Assembly (NCBI GenBank): GCA_003513555.1
Contig: DOPG01000399.1
Span: 1 to 9,117, forward strand
DNA: 9,117 bases
Reading direction: 5' to 3'
DNA from: Rhodopirellula sp.
GTDB lineage: Bacteria; Planctomycetota; Planctomycetia; Pirellulales; Pirellulaceae
In this document: in pieces, positions 1-7,800 of the stretch
How positions within the stretch are numbered: the stretch's first letter is position 1
Layout of the letters: each line of letters opens with the position of its first letter
Notes under the pieces: model-generated
What the model saw: the letters and a program-made list of their open reading frames with translations, nothing else
Told to the model about the DNA's origin: nothing
The model's database searches: none
Translations under genes and position numbers: made by a program

Positions 1-965
1 GCGTGATGCGAGTGTTGAAGCCAGTCTTCGTGCAGAGGTTCGGATTGGACAAGTTCAAGTGCTCTGCTGCTTTGATTCGGCCAATGGGTTACTGCTTTGC
101 CGACAATGCCCGTCTCAGGATCAGCCCACAATTCGATGGTTTGAGGAAGGTTCGATTTTGCAGACCTCAGGGTCGCGCGAATGTGGTGCTCAGGTGACCC
201 CGGCGCATTGACTAGTTCGATCTCGTAGTTTCGCTCAATCAACGCGATGAGTCCGCTGATTTCCAGCAGCAATGGTTCATTGGGCGATGTCGCAAACCCA
301 AGAATCCTTCGGTTTGGAATTCTACGTCTCAACGTGGGCGCAAGAGATCGGAAATTGTTGGTGACCCAGACCGGTCCGTTTGGACGGGTGACCCAGAATT
401 CACTTCCATCGCTACCCATGATGTAGGAACCATCCAGGGGGCGGATGACGAACTGTGATGCGCCACGAACATCGAGTGTGAGCTCTTGTTTTACTGTCTG
501 GTCTTGCGGATTGATGAGCGTCACTCGGTAGGTCCGATCAAGGATTTCCTGTGCTGCCTGTTTTGCTTGCTCCAGCACACTTGCAGCGCTGACCCCGGAT
601 GGCCACAGTGACCATGATGTGAGTAGCAGTATTGCGGTTGCCGCAACTACCCATGAAGTGATCGCAGTTGGAACGCGAAGCTTGTGCGATACTTTTGAAG
701 CCGGAGTCACCTCATGCATATTGTCGGACGCAAACGCTTCTGCCTCGCACGAAAGCGGGAGAGCTGGTGGCGACAGAAAACCGTCACGCCCGAGAGAATG
801 CAGCCTTCCTTCCATCCGCATCTGCGTGCAAAATCTTGCTCGCGTTTCAGGGCACTTCTTGAGGTGGTGCGCTAATTCGCATTCCTGCTGCTCTGTGAGA
901 CTGTGGTCAAAGTGACCGAAAATCAGGTCGTCAATCTCCCGAAACTTCTTGCTCCTGTCGCTCAT
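1..965 (-). CDS. Partial FecR-like / anti-sigma-like single-pass membrane protein, partner of the ECF sigma factor
   Basis: Reading the minus strand from ATG at 965 gives 321 codons without a stop, so the gene continues past the left edge. The start overlaps the sigma factor stop in an ATGA junction and has a strong GGAGG site (973-977) seven bases upstream. Residues 1-60 resemble the short helical cytoplasmic region of planctomycete FecR/anti-sigma proteins, with leucine-rich helices and a run H34-x3-C38. Residues about 101-121 form one transmembrane segment. Residues 125-321 would lie outside the cytoplasm and look like the RseB/LolA-like sensor domains of similar planctomycete proteins: DRTYRV near 143-148, the GSDGSEFWVT strand pair near 184-193, and WADPETG near 280-286. 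The visible end (EPLHEDWLQHSHH) looks close to the usual C-terminus, so probably little is missing. Likely role: holding or releasing the adjacent sigma factor in response to an envelope signal. The topology is seen; the function is inferred from operon position. Confidence 0.85.
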   Translation of the reverse strand, partial: MSDRSKKFREIDDLIFGHFDHSLTEQQECELAHHLKKCPETRARFCTQMRMEGRLHSLGRDGFLSPPALPLSCEAEAFASDNMHEVTPASKVSHKLRVPTAITSWVVAATAILLLTSWSLWPSGVSAASVLEQAKQAAQEILDRTYRVTLINPQDQTVKQELTLDVRGASQFVIRPLDGSYIMGSDGSEFWVTRPNGPVWVTNNFRSLAPTLRRRIPNRRILGFATSPNEPLLLEISGLIALIERNYEIELVNAPGSPEHHIRATLRSAKSNLPQTIELWADPETGIVGKAVTHWPNQSSRALELVQSEPLHEDWLQHSHH

Positions 966-1498
966 CCCTGTCCCTCCGGCAAAGCCAGACGCCGCTTGGT
1001 GCAGTCATGCAGCAGTTTTCTGATTCGGCTAAGTGATCTTTGAATTGCAGCAGGTGTCGAGTTCAGATTGGTAGAGATTTCATCGAAGCTGGCATCACTT
1101 TCGTATCGCATTGCGATTAGTTTCCGTTTTTCATCTGGCAGTTCGTCCACACACTTTTGCATTGCAGTTGCTTCGTTGTGAACGACTGATGTTGTGGATT
1201 GATCCTTGCTTAAGGTGTCAGCGATGGCCTCGAGCAGTTCAGGTGCAATGGCTCGGCCGTGCCGGCGGGATGTTTCTCTGCTGCGAATCGCATGTAACGC
1301 CTGTCTTCGTACCACCTCTTTCGCCCAGGCACGGAAATTGCGTATTTCCTCGTCGCTATTTGACTTCTCGATGATGACAACAGCGGCATTCTGGTAGACC
1401 TCTTCTGCCAGTTCTGCATCTCGGGTTAGGGCGTACAGATATCCCATGAAGTCACTGCGAAGCTGCAGGTACTTTTGAATCAGTTGGCTATCAGTCAT
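962..1498 (-). CDS. ECF-type RNA polymerase sigma factor (Rhodopirellula/Verrucomicrobium family)
   Basis: 178 residues, the normal size for an extracytoplasmic-function sigma-70 protein with only regions 2 and 4. Region 2 spans about residues 7-74: the helix LAEEVYQNAAVVIIEK (30-45) binds core polymerase and the FRAWAKEVVRRQA stretch (55-67) covers the -10 recognition area. A poorly conserved linker follows (about 75-108). Region 4 (about 110-165) begins DELPDEKRKLIAMRY and contains a helix-turn-helix (FDEISTNLNSTPAAIQRSLSRIRKLL) for the -35 element. The start at 1498 is supported by an AGGAG site six bases upstream. The stop overlaps the start of the anti-sigma-like gene by four bases, so the two are translationally coupled. 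It begins 222 bases after the stop of the large gene on the same strand, so it could have its own promoter. Family assignment is firm; the regulon is not visible. Confidence 0.94.
   Translation of the reverse strand: MTDSQLIQKYLQLRSDFMGYLYALTRDAELAEEVYQNAAVVIIEKSNSDEEIRNFRAWAKEVVRRQALHAIRSRETSRRHGRAIAPELLEAIADTLSKDQSTTSVVHNEATAMQKCVDELPDEKRKLIAMRYESDASFDEISTNLNSTPAAIQRSLSRIRKLLHDCTKRRLALPEGQG
973..977 (-). promoter_or_regulatory. Ribosome binding site of the anti-sigma-like gene, inside the sigma factor gene
   Basis: GGAGG on the minus strand, seven bases before the ATG at 965 and lying within the last codons of the sigma factor gene. Together with the ATGA overlap it supports coupled translation of the sigma factor and its membrane partner and decides the start of the partial gene. 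Confidence 0.7.
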
Positions 1499-1504
1499 GA
1501 GGTG

Positions 1505-1509
1505 CTCCT
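1505..1509 (-). promoter_or_regulatory. Ribosome binding site of the sigma factor gene
   Basis: The minus strand reads AGGAG here, six bases before the ATG at 1498. It fixes the start of the sigma factor. The two other minus-strand genes in the window that follow a gap (large gene, 247-residue gene) lack such a site. Confidence 0.7.
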
Positions 1510-1720
1510 GAACTCCAAGTACGCATGGCGTTGAAATCAGACAGGAAACTTCGAAAAAAAGAGGAAATAGGCCGTGATCAACGCATTAGCGTTCTTTTTG
1601 CCAACCACCCGACGGGTTCGGGGTGGGGAACAAGGAGCTAGATCAGAACGATATCTCGGTCTGGATTCTGGCTGTCACACGCGAGATTAAGACTTGCGGT
1701 TCAATGCAAATTCTTGGGGG

Positions 1721-4700
1721 TTACCGACTGAGTGCAGGCGGGGATGCTGGCCTGGATCCAAAATGGTGAAGGACGTTCATGAGCAGTTTGCTCATACTCT
1801 CATCGTGATAAACACCCCAGGCGGTTGCGATCGAGCCAGTGTGGAAAACGCGTCCTCCCTGCGGACGTTCCCAGTAGATGATTTCGGCGATTGTTTTATC
1901 GTTGCCGATTCGCTTTTTATGTCCTTCTGCGTTGTAGTCGATAACCGCTCGCGCGTCACCGCTGCTGGCGACAGTGACGATTCCTTCAGGTTCGGACAGC
2001 TGTTTGATGGCTGGATCGGCAGTTGCGCGTTGCAGGGTTGAGAGGCGGACATCAAATTCGTGCCCTACCGCGCCGGTTTTTGGATTAATGAACCCAAACG
2101 TATCTCCTTTTTTCAATCCAACGCGATGCGGAGTGTTGAACAGGAAGTGATCCGGCTCGTTCACTTGATAAGGTTTGAACGCGCCGCCCCAGCCAATGCA
2201 AGTGAGTCCGACGACTTTCCAAGCGGGGTAGCCACAGAATCGCATCAAGCTGCCACGTTTGAAATCGTGGCTGTGATACAGTTCGCCTACTTGAGCGAGT
2301 TTGCGACCACCAATTCTGGTTCCGTATTTGCGAACCTCCATGACCTCATCTGATTCGTCAAAGCTGACTCGCCAGAACATGGTGTTGCCGGACAGAACCA
2401 GCGCGTCACCGCCGCCGCTGAGGTAAGCGTCAAGCCCATTGTAGGCGCGAGCTGACCAGTATTCGCTGTGCCCATTGATGATTACGGCTTGATAGCCACT
2501 GAGTAACTCTGGCTTACGATCCAGATCGCGATCCGTGAACACATCGTATTCGTATCCGTTTTGGTCCAGCCAAAGATGCAGAAAACGTTCTCCTCGCATC
2601 AAGTGACTGTAGGATTGATTGATATACGTCTTGTTGGGGCAGGCTGACGGCCATGGTAGCTTCAGCCCGATCTTATAGGTGGGTTGGCCGTTGCGATGAT
2701 CACGGTAGCCACTGTAGGTTGCCGCGTCGGGGTGGGTGGTGGAAAGCCCTCCCGTTCCCATCATGGTCATTGCCTGGCCATGGTTGATGGGAAACGGTGC
2801 AGAATTGTAGGCAAGCCATGTGTTGGTTGACATCAGCACTGCCAGCGGTGCCTTGGGACGCGACTCGGGGCGGCGAACGATGAAGGTCGTGAAGTATCGC
2901 ATCGGTTTACCGTCCATCTCAAAATCAAAACGGCCTGCGTAGACACCTGATTTTGAAGCCTCTGGAATACGGAACCGATGATTGACTTTCCAGCGTGCGT
3001 CATAAAGTTCATCAGATGCCAGTCTTAACCCATGGCCGCGGGTTACATCTTTGGTCGGGTCGTAGCTTGCGTCATGCCGGTCGATGGCGGACGCATCGAA
3101 GCTTGGGCCGCCGATCATCCACGTTCCTCGATTGATGATTCGGCCATCGCGTGCATCGACACCAGCATCGGCAACGCGACTTCCACGCTCTTCGGTAAAC
3201 GGCCAACAGGACAGTACTGAATTTCCTTTTGGCATGCTAAGCCCGCGGTCCTTTACCCGCTCTTGCAGTTGAATTGGGTCAAGGGCCCGGTCGTAAATCG
3301 CGACCATGGTAATATCACCGTTGTAACAATTCTGCGCGAGACCCTTGTCTGCGTAGGCGCCGAGTCGAAGGGCTGTTTTCCCAGCCCGCACCGTTCCAGT
3401 GTATGGCCACTCTGCCACAGGTTTGCCGTCGATGAATACGCGTTTGACGTTCCCGTCCCATGTCGCGGCAACGTGCTGCCATTCTTGAGTTTTGAGCAAG
3501 TCTGGCTTTGTGTAATGCAATGCAGAGGCTGTGAATTTGCCACCGGCGTCGGTATGGAATGCAATCTTACCGTCATTGATCAGCAGGCCGATTCCGCAAT
3601 TTTCCGGATAATCATGTTGGGTAATCAGGCCTTGCCAGCCGCTGAGGCTGAACGGGCGAACCCAGCATTCCAACGTCATTGCATGTAACGGTCTTTCCGT
3701 TGGCAAGCCGTTTTCAACGTGGACATATGATCCAGGACGGATCGGCTGTACTTTTGCGACATTGTCGGTAAAAGTCGCCAATACGGGATCACTTTCCCGA
3801 TCTTCGGGTTCCGATCCCAGTTTCACCACGTTCAGTTCATAAGGAACGCTGCTGCTCACTCGAAATTCGATATCGGTACCTGCAGCAATGCTCTTCTGGG
3901 CATACGCATGCAGGCCAGGCAAGCTGATCGTTCGATGCGGTGGCACTCGGTTGTCGTATTTAACCGCTGGGAATGGGGCCGACTCGTTGGAAATCGTGGC
4001 TTGCTTGAGGTAGGCAACAATGTCTGCGATCTCCTGAGAACTTAGGACTTTATCAAGTCCTTCCGGCATCAAGGAGACACTGGCATACCTTGCCTGCTCG
4101 ATGTCTTTGATCCGCACCGGCTGCATGACCCCTGCTGCCGTGGCAAGAAAAATCCTGTTGGCCGTTTCTTTCACCAGCAGTCCCGAGACAGCCCTTCCGT
4201 CCTCCGTCAGCACGTTAATGATTTCGTGATACCGTGCAATCGAAGCGCTGGGATAGATGATCGCTTCCAACAGGTCGCGTTCACTGCGGATCGCACCGAT
4301 TCTGGTCAAGTCAGGGCCTAGCCTAACCCCCTGTTGTCCCTTGATATGACAGGTGATGCATTTCGATTTATCACGATTACTGAATAGTTTTTCGCCTCGT
4401 TTTGCATCCGCGGTTGGCAGGAATGTTTGGAGTTCATCCAAACGTTGTTTCTGTCGATGCATTTCTTTTGGCGACAACTCGACAACTTTGGCAAGCTGAA
4501 TTTCAGGAAACTCGTCCGGCGTCAAATTCAGTTGGTCGTTTTTCAACATTCGTCGCACTTGCTTCGCGGCCGGGTGTTGCAGCGGCAGGCTGTCAACGTC
4601 ATCAATCTCGTAAAGGGCGTGAATGATGGCATGGGTCAAAAATGGATCAGCGGAACTTGAATAGGCCGTTAGCAATGGCGTTGTCGCACTTTTGTTGGCG

Positions 4701-6241
4701 ATCCTGCCGAGAGCCATGGCAGCCAGACGACGAACTTGCAGGTCATCGTCAGAGAGTTTTTTGATCAGCGGTGCTACCGCTTCAGGATCTCGCCACATTG
4801 CGATGCTGTGAACCGCTGCTGCCCGCACGTCCGGTCGTTCATCGTTAAGAAATCCGCGGACTGATAGTCTCGCTGTTTTGCCAGAGATTCGGTGTAAAGC
4901 CCATATCGCCGGGATTTTGGCATCGGCTCGACGCAAGTCGTCAATGCGATCCTCATGTCCCAGTGCATCGATTGCACGGCTTACAACAAAGGGGCGTTGG
5001 TCGGACAGCCAAGCTGTTTCCGGTTGCTCCCAATTCAGCTTCAGGCCCCGTGGGTCATTCAGTGGGGCCCTGTTCTTTTTCTGAAGTCGGTAGATCGCAC
5101 CGAGAATATCGGGCTTGGCAACTTTTGATGTTGGGCAGCAGATCATGTACCAGCTGCCTGTATCGGCAATCAGTAAGCTACCATCGGCATCTTCGATCAC
5201 ATCGGTTGGGTGGAAGTCCGTTTGATCACTTTCCAGCAACGTGCTTGTCTGGGCGGAGTAAGACGAGTCAGTTCGAGACAGCTGGTGCCTCGAAATTCTA
5301 CGTGTATTGAATTCGGTACACAGCAAATTCCCACTTAAACCACCGATGGGATTGCGGGCCATTGACATGCCCGACGGGGCGGCAGGTCCCAGTTGCTTCA
5401 GGATTGGCAGCAAATTTCCCGTGTTGGGATGAGGGTTCAGCACGCGAGGGTTCTTTCGACCGTACGTGCCGCCATAAACAGCGTGTAAAATTCCATCACG
5501 TCTGCCAGGCTGCGACAGGTCAAAAAACGTACCGCTAAGAAAACGCTCCCCTGTTTCACTGAATGCCAGCCCGACAGGATTATTCATCCCGCCGGTGATG
5601 ACCATTTCGAGTTGTGAACCATCAGGTTTGGCGCGATAGATATGGGCAGCGCTGGACTTCAGTGTCTTTCCACTGCTCAGCTCGTGGCTTTGTGGAGCAA
5701 ATGCACCCTTGCACCAATAAAAAAAGCCATCGGGTCCTCGGTAAGGACCGTGCATGTCATTACCGCACCCTTCGATGGAGCCACCATCAAACCATACTGA
5801 GCGTTCATCTGCTTGATGGTCGCCATCAGTGTCACGCAGTTTCCAAATGTGAGGTGGAGCTCCGACGTAGACAGCATCGTCGTGTACCAGGATTCCCTCA
5901 GGAAAAGGAAGATTCTCTGCAAAGACAGTCGAATCATCAAAGACACCATCCCCGTCCTGGTCGACAAGACGCACGACTCGATGTTGGGGGTCTTTCAGCT
6001 GAATCGGGGCTTTGGCTGTATTCCCTGAACTGTCGGTGACATAAAGAGCGCCGTCATTGCCGAAGCCCATGTGAATCGGGCGTTTCACCAAAGGCGATTC
6101 AGCTACGCGTTTTAGTTCGTATCCCTCCGGGATGGTGAAATTGTGCGGTGGCAGAAGGACTGTTTCTGCACCCGGAGTGATGTGCGGTAGGAATGAAATG
6201 CAAAATGCGATACAGAAATGAAGGCGGTGGCAGGTGAGCAT
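1721..6241 (-). CDS. Exported fusion: PVC-type propeller, HEAT repeats, CxxCH cytochrome and N,N-dimethylformamidase large-subunit-like module
   Basis: 1506 residues. Residues 1-25 are a signal peptide (cleavage likely after TPGA). Residues about 30-388 are a membrane-bound-dehydrogenase-type beta-propeller (IPEGYELKRVAESPLV start, GAIYRLQKK end) with two DxDGD loops at 94-98 and 137-141. Residues about 440-546 are HEAT repeats. Residues about 605-748 are the Pirellula/Verrucomicrobium heme-binding domain: CITCH at 628-632 attaches heme c, and M725 in LMPEGL is a candidate second iron ligand. Residues about 765-1500 match the layout of the dimethylformamidase large subunit: an N-terminal strand domain (GLHAYAQKSIAAGTDIEFRV), a LamG domain (about 838-1015, with AIYDRALDPIQLQERV) and a C-terminal catalytic part with WLAYN (1142-1146) and GHSEYW (1257-1262). 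An in-frame stop at 6251-6253 makes ATG 6241 the only ATG start; no Shine-Dalgarno is visible. No frameshift. Likely acts outside the cytoplasm. The substrate is unknown; amide or formamide hydrolysis is inferred from the family. Confidence 0.95.
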   Translation of the reverse strand: MLTCHRLHFCIAFCISFLPHITPGAETVLLPPHNFTIPEGYELKRVAESPLVKRPIHMGFGNDGALYVTDSSGNTAKAPIQLKDPQHRVVRLVDQDGDGVFDDSTVFAENLPFPEGILVHDDAVYVGAPPHIWKLRDTDGDHQADERSVWFDGGSIEGCGNDMHGPYRGPDGFFYWCKGAFAPQSHELSSGKTLKSSAAHIYRAKPDGSQLEMVITGGMNNPVGLAFSETGERFLSGTFFDLSQPGRRDGILHAVYGGTYGRKNPRVLNPHPNTGNLLPILKQLGPAAPSGMSMARNPIGGLSGNLLCTEFNTRRISRHQLSRTDSSYSAQTSTLLESDQTDFHPTDVIEDADGSLLIADTGSWYMICCPTSKVAKPDILGAIYRLQKKNRAPLNDPRGLKLNWEQPETAWLSDQRPFVVSRAIDALGHEDRIDDLRRADAKIPAIWALHRISGKTARLSVRGFLNDERPDVRAAAVHSIAMWRDPEAVAPLIKKLSDDDLQVRRLAAMALGRIANKSATTPLLTAYSSSADPFLTHAIIHALYEIDDVDSLPLQHPAAKQVRRMLKNDQLNLTPDEFPEIQLAKVVELSPKEMHRQKQRLDELQTFLPTADAKRGEKLFSNRDKSKCITCHIKGQQGVRLGPDLTRIGAIRSERDLLEAIIYPSASIARYHEIINVLTEDGRAVSGLLVKETANRIFLATAAGVMQPVRIKDIEQARYASVSLMPEGLDKVLSSQEIADIVAYLKQATISNESAPFPAVKYDNRVPPHRTISLPGLHAYAQKSIAAGTDIEFRVSSSVPYELNVVKLGSEPEDRESDPVLATFTDNVAKVQPIRPGSYVHVENGLPTERPLHAMTLECWVRPFSLSGWQGLITQHDYPENCGIGLLINDGKIAFHTDAGGKFTASALHYTKPDLLKTQEWQHVAATWDGNVKRVFIDGKPVAEWPYTGTVRAGKTALRLGAYADKGLAQNCYNGDITMVAIYDRALDPIQLQERVKDRGLSMPKGNSVLSCWPFTEERGSRVADAGVDARDGRIINRGTWMIGGPSFDASAIDRHDASYDPTKDVTRGHGLRLASDELYDARWKVNHRFRIPEASKSGVYAGRFDFEMDGKPMRYFTTFIVRRPESRPKAPLAVLMSTNTWLAYNSAPFPINHGQAMTMMGTGGLSTTHPDAATYSGYRDHRNGQPTYKIGLKLPWPSACPNKTYINQSYSHLMRGERFLHLWLDQNGYEYDVFTDRDLDRKPELLSGYQAVIINGHSEYWSARAYNGLDAYLSGGGDALVLSGNTMFWRVSFDESDEVMEVRKYGTRIGGRKLAQVGELYHSHDFKRGSLMRFCGYPAWKVVGLTCIGWGGAFKPYQVNEPDHFLFNTPHRVGLKKGDTFGFINPKTGAVGHEFDVRLSTLQRATADPAIKQLSEPEGIVTVASSGDARAVIDYNAEGHKKRIGNDKTIAEIIYWERPQGGRVFHTGSIATAWGVYHDESMSKLLMNVLHHFGSRPASPPALSR
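2459..2473 (-). other. Putative formamidase catalytic motif GHSEY in the large protein
   Basis: Encodes G1257-H1258-S-E1260-Y1261 at the end of a hydrophobic strand (QAVIING). In the characterised dimethylformamidase, a mononuclear iron is held by two tyrosines and one glutamate, with a nearby catalytic histidine; to my recollection the His and Glu are two residues apart, as here. H1258 and E1260 are therefore the candidate counterparts, with Y1145 and Y1176/Y1179 as candidate tyrosine ligands. The motif is seen; residue equivalence is inferred without an alignment. Confidence 0.6.
4346..4360 (-). other. Heme c attachment motif CITCH in the large protein
   Basis: These 15 bases encode C628-I-T-C631-H632. 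The two cysteines would form thioethers to heme and His632 is the proximal iron ligand. The surrounding LFSNRDKSKCITCH and GPDLTRIG text is typical of the planctomycete/verrucomicrobial cytochrome domain. Heme c attachment implies export of this part of the protein, which agrees with the N-terminal signal peptide. Confidence 0.9.
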
Positions 6242-6730
6242 AAGGCGTGGCTAAGGATGCATGCAAGATTAGTAAATCACCGACAACACCAAGGCCCAGG
6301 AGCGGTTTCTGTGTTGCCTGATGACAACGAGGATTGTATCCGGTCCATGCCTCGGAGTGAGTGAACTTCACGTGTTTCTTGGTGATTCGTTGCTGGGAAT
6401 GATGACGCAAGGACCCTGTCTTGATTCTAGTTGCCTGCAACAGAGACCTGAAGTGCGTTTGGAACAGGGAGGGGCTCGCCAACCTGCGACATCATGCTAT
6501 CGGTATTTCTGCGAGTGTGCCCCAAAGCGAAAATTCAAGAAATACGGAAGTACACAAAGTGCGATTTCGGCAGTTTTCTCGATCGAACAAAGGATCAACA
6601 AAAACAGGTTTTTTAACTGAATGGTGTGAGGCTGACGCGTTCTGCGTAGCACAGATTTGCCGGCTCTGCGCCGCACGACGTTGATTCTGTGCAGGCTCAA
6701 CTCATGTTGTCAAAAAGTACTAAGTCTTGA
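6242..6730. other. 489-base intergenic region with no supported gene
   Basis: It lies between the large gene (start 6241) and the stop of the 247-residue gene, both on the minus strand. It must hold any promoter of the large gene, but no convincing -35/-10 pair or Shine-Dalgarno was found. Small open frames on both strands have no recognisable protein character. The end nearest the 247-residue gene holds a nested inverted repeat (6649-6692, listed separately) and an A/T-rich palindrome-like stretch around 6600-6615. Confidence 0.6.
6649..6692. repeat. Nested inverted repeat downstream of the 247-residue gene
   Basis: GCACAGA (6649-6655) is exactly complementary to TCTGTGC (6686-6692), and between them CGGC (6661-6664) pairs with GCCG (6670-6673) around a five-base loop. 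It lies 38 bases past the minus-strand stop at 6731, a plausible place for a transcript 3' end. No T run follows directly on the minus strand, so it is not a canonical intrinsic terminator. Confidence 0.35.
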
Positions 6731-7474
6731 CTAGCTGGCGTCTTTCATGGCATTGTCGAAACGGAGATCGAATTTGTCAAACAGAGCGACCATTTCCGCC
6801 CGCGAGAACGATTGTTGTATTTTCGAAGCTTCAGCCTTAACTTCGGGTTCAGCAACAAAGACACTAGCCGATTTGTTATCGCGTTCAAAAACGCTTTTTA
6901 AACCAACGAATGCTGCAGTTATCAATTCTCTAAATCCGCCGGTAGCATCCTGCATGGCAGAAAGCACAACATGCATGTCCATTCGTGCAAAGGCTTGTTC
7001 GAACGCAGACCGCATGCGAGCCGCATAAACACTATCATCAATCCGCAAGCTGTTTTCCGACTGTCCGAAATTGCCGTTGCTGAGATAGCGATCCAGCGTG
7101 CGCCCAATTAGATAGACTCGCATGATTTCAAGTGGTACCGCACGAAAAGAGGTTACCACAGCTACGATCTTTCGAAATGGAAAGAGAAGTAATTTGATCG
7201 GCAGCAAGAGAATCATTCCCACGCAACCAACGAAACATCCCGATGGGTTGTTGTAGTACGGCTCTACGGTACTCAAGTCGAGATCTACTGCGTGGGATTC
7301 TATTGTCGTTTTTACTGTGTGTCGACGACATCTGTACTGCACGACTTCATCAAGGAACGGAATCGGGATGAATCTAGCGGACGCTGAAATGATGCCCGCG
7401 ATAATCCACTGAGACGCAATGCCTGAGGTGAAAAAAGAAGTGTCTGATTGAACTCGTTTCGGAGTGTCGGACAT
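6731..7474 (-). CDS. Membrane-associated protein of unknown function, 247 residues
   Basis: I do not recognise a named family. Residues 17-40 are a hydrophobic to amphipathic stretch leading into ARFIPIPFLDEVVQYRCRRH (33-52), a proline-rich turn followed by basic residues. Residues about 79-110 are strongly hydrophobic with two glycines and two cysteines at the start (GCFVGCVGMILLLPIKLLLF) and probably enter the membrane, possibly as a hairpin because of the internal prolines. Residues 111-131 (RAVPLEIMRVYLIGRTLDRYL) look like an amphipathic helix. The rest (about 140-247) is soluble and helical, ending in a charged region. There is no signal peptide. ATG 7474 is the only ATG after the in-frame stop at 7514-7516; no Shine-Dalgarno is visible. 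It is divergent from the gene at 8000 and 489 bases from the large gene, so it is probably a single-gene unit. The coding call rests on length and coherent hydrophobic pattern. Confidence 0.75.
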   Translation of the reverse strand: MSDTPKRVQSDTSFFTSGIASQWIIAGIISASARFIPIPFLDEVVQYRCRRHTVKTTIESHAVDLDLSTVEPYYNNPSGCFVGCVGMILLLPIKLLLFPFRKIVAVVTSFRAVPLEIMRVYLIGRTLDRYLSNGNFGQSENSLRIDDSVYAARMRSAFEQAFARMDMHVVLSAMQDATGGFRELITAAFVGLKSVFERDNKSASVFVAEPEVKAEASKIQQSFSRAEMVALFDKFDLRFDNAMKDAS

Positions 7475-7800
7475 GCTAAGGCGTTCTGGTGTATTGCAGT
7501 CAACGTAGTAAGTTTATCAAAAAAATACTGCCTCGATCCGCTCGGTGCTGGCGTCGTAGCGGTCGCTAGGAACGTCAACGTCTCGTGGCAAGGGTGATCC
7601 ACAGGTTAATGAAGGGTCCATCATCGGAATAGGTGCGGTGTCATGCATGCAGGGATCCGCGGTGTTTGCCCTACGCGAGGTTCAGCAGATAATTGCGAAG
7701 TTGTGCCGAACGCTGGGCGTAGTTCCGTCTATGATGATCTGGTGAGGCCATGCGTTACCGTTTTAAGTCGTTGTCTCATGGGGCATGGATGCAGGATTCG

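Noticed and set aside
1580..1599. Plus-strand hairpin AACGC-ATTA-GCGTT followed by CTTTTT, resembling an intrinsic terminator
   Set aside because: The stem is only five pairs and A/T-containing, and no plus-strand gene ends upstream of it. On the minus strand, where the genes lie, no T run follows the stem.
1605..1626. Minus-strand stem CCACCC/GGGTGG after the large gene as a terminator
   Set aside because: Six pairs with a ten-base loop, but followed on the minus strand by an A run, not a T run.
5803..5962. DxDGD loops as a sign of a dedicated calcium-binding (EF-hand/dockerin) domain
   Set aside because: Such loops are regular parts of the PVC-type propeller family and occur singly between its blades; no paired EF-hand helices are seen.
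5614..6039. 141-codon plus-strand frame opposite the large gene (another at 3263-3688)
   Set aside because: Antisense to clearly conserved propeller and LamG coding sequence; long reverse frames here follow from the codon pattern of the real gene.
6321..6684. Overlapping plus-strand frames of 99 and 87 codons in the gap before the 247-residue gene
   Set aside because: No ribosome binding site and no recognisable or coherent protein pattern; composition looks like translated noncoding DNA.
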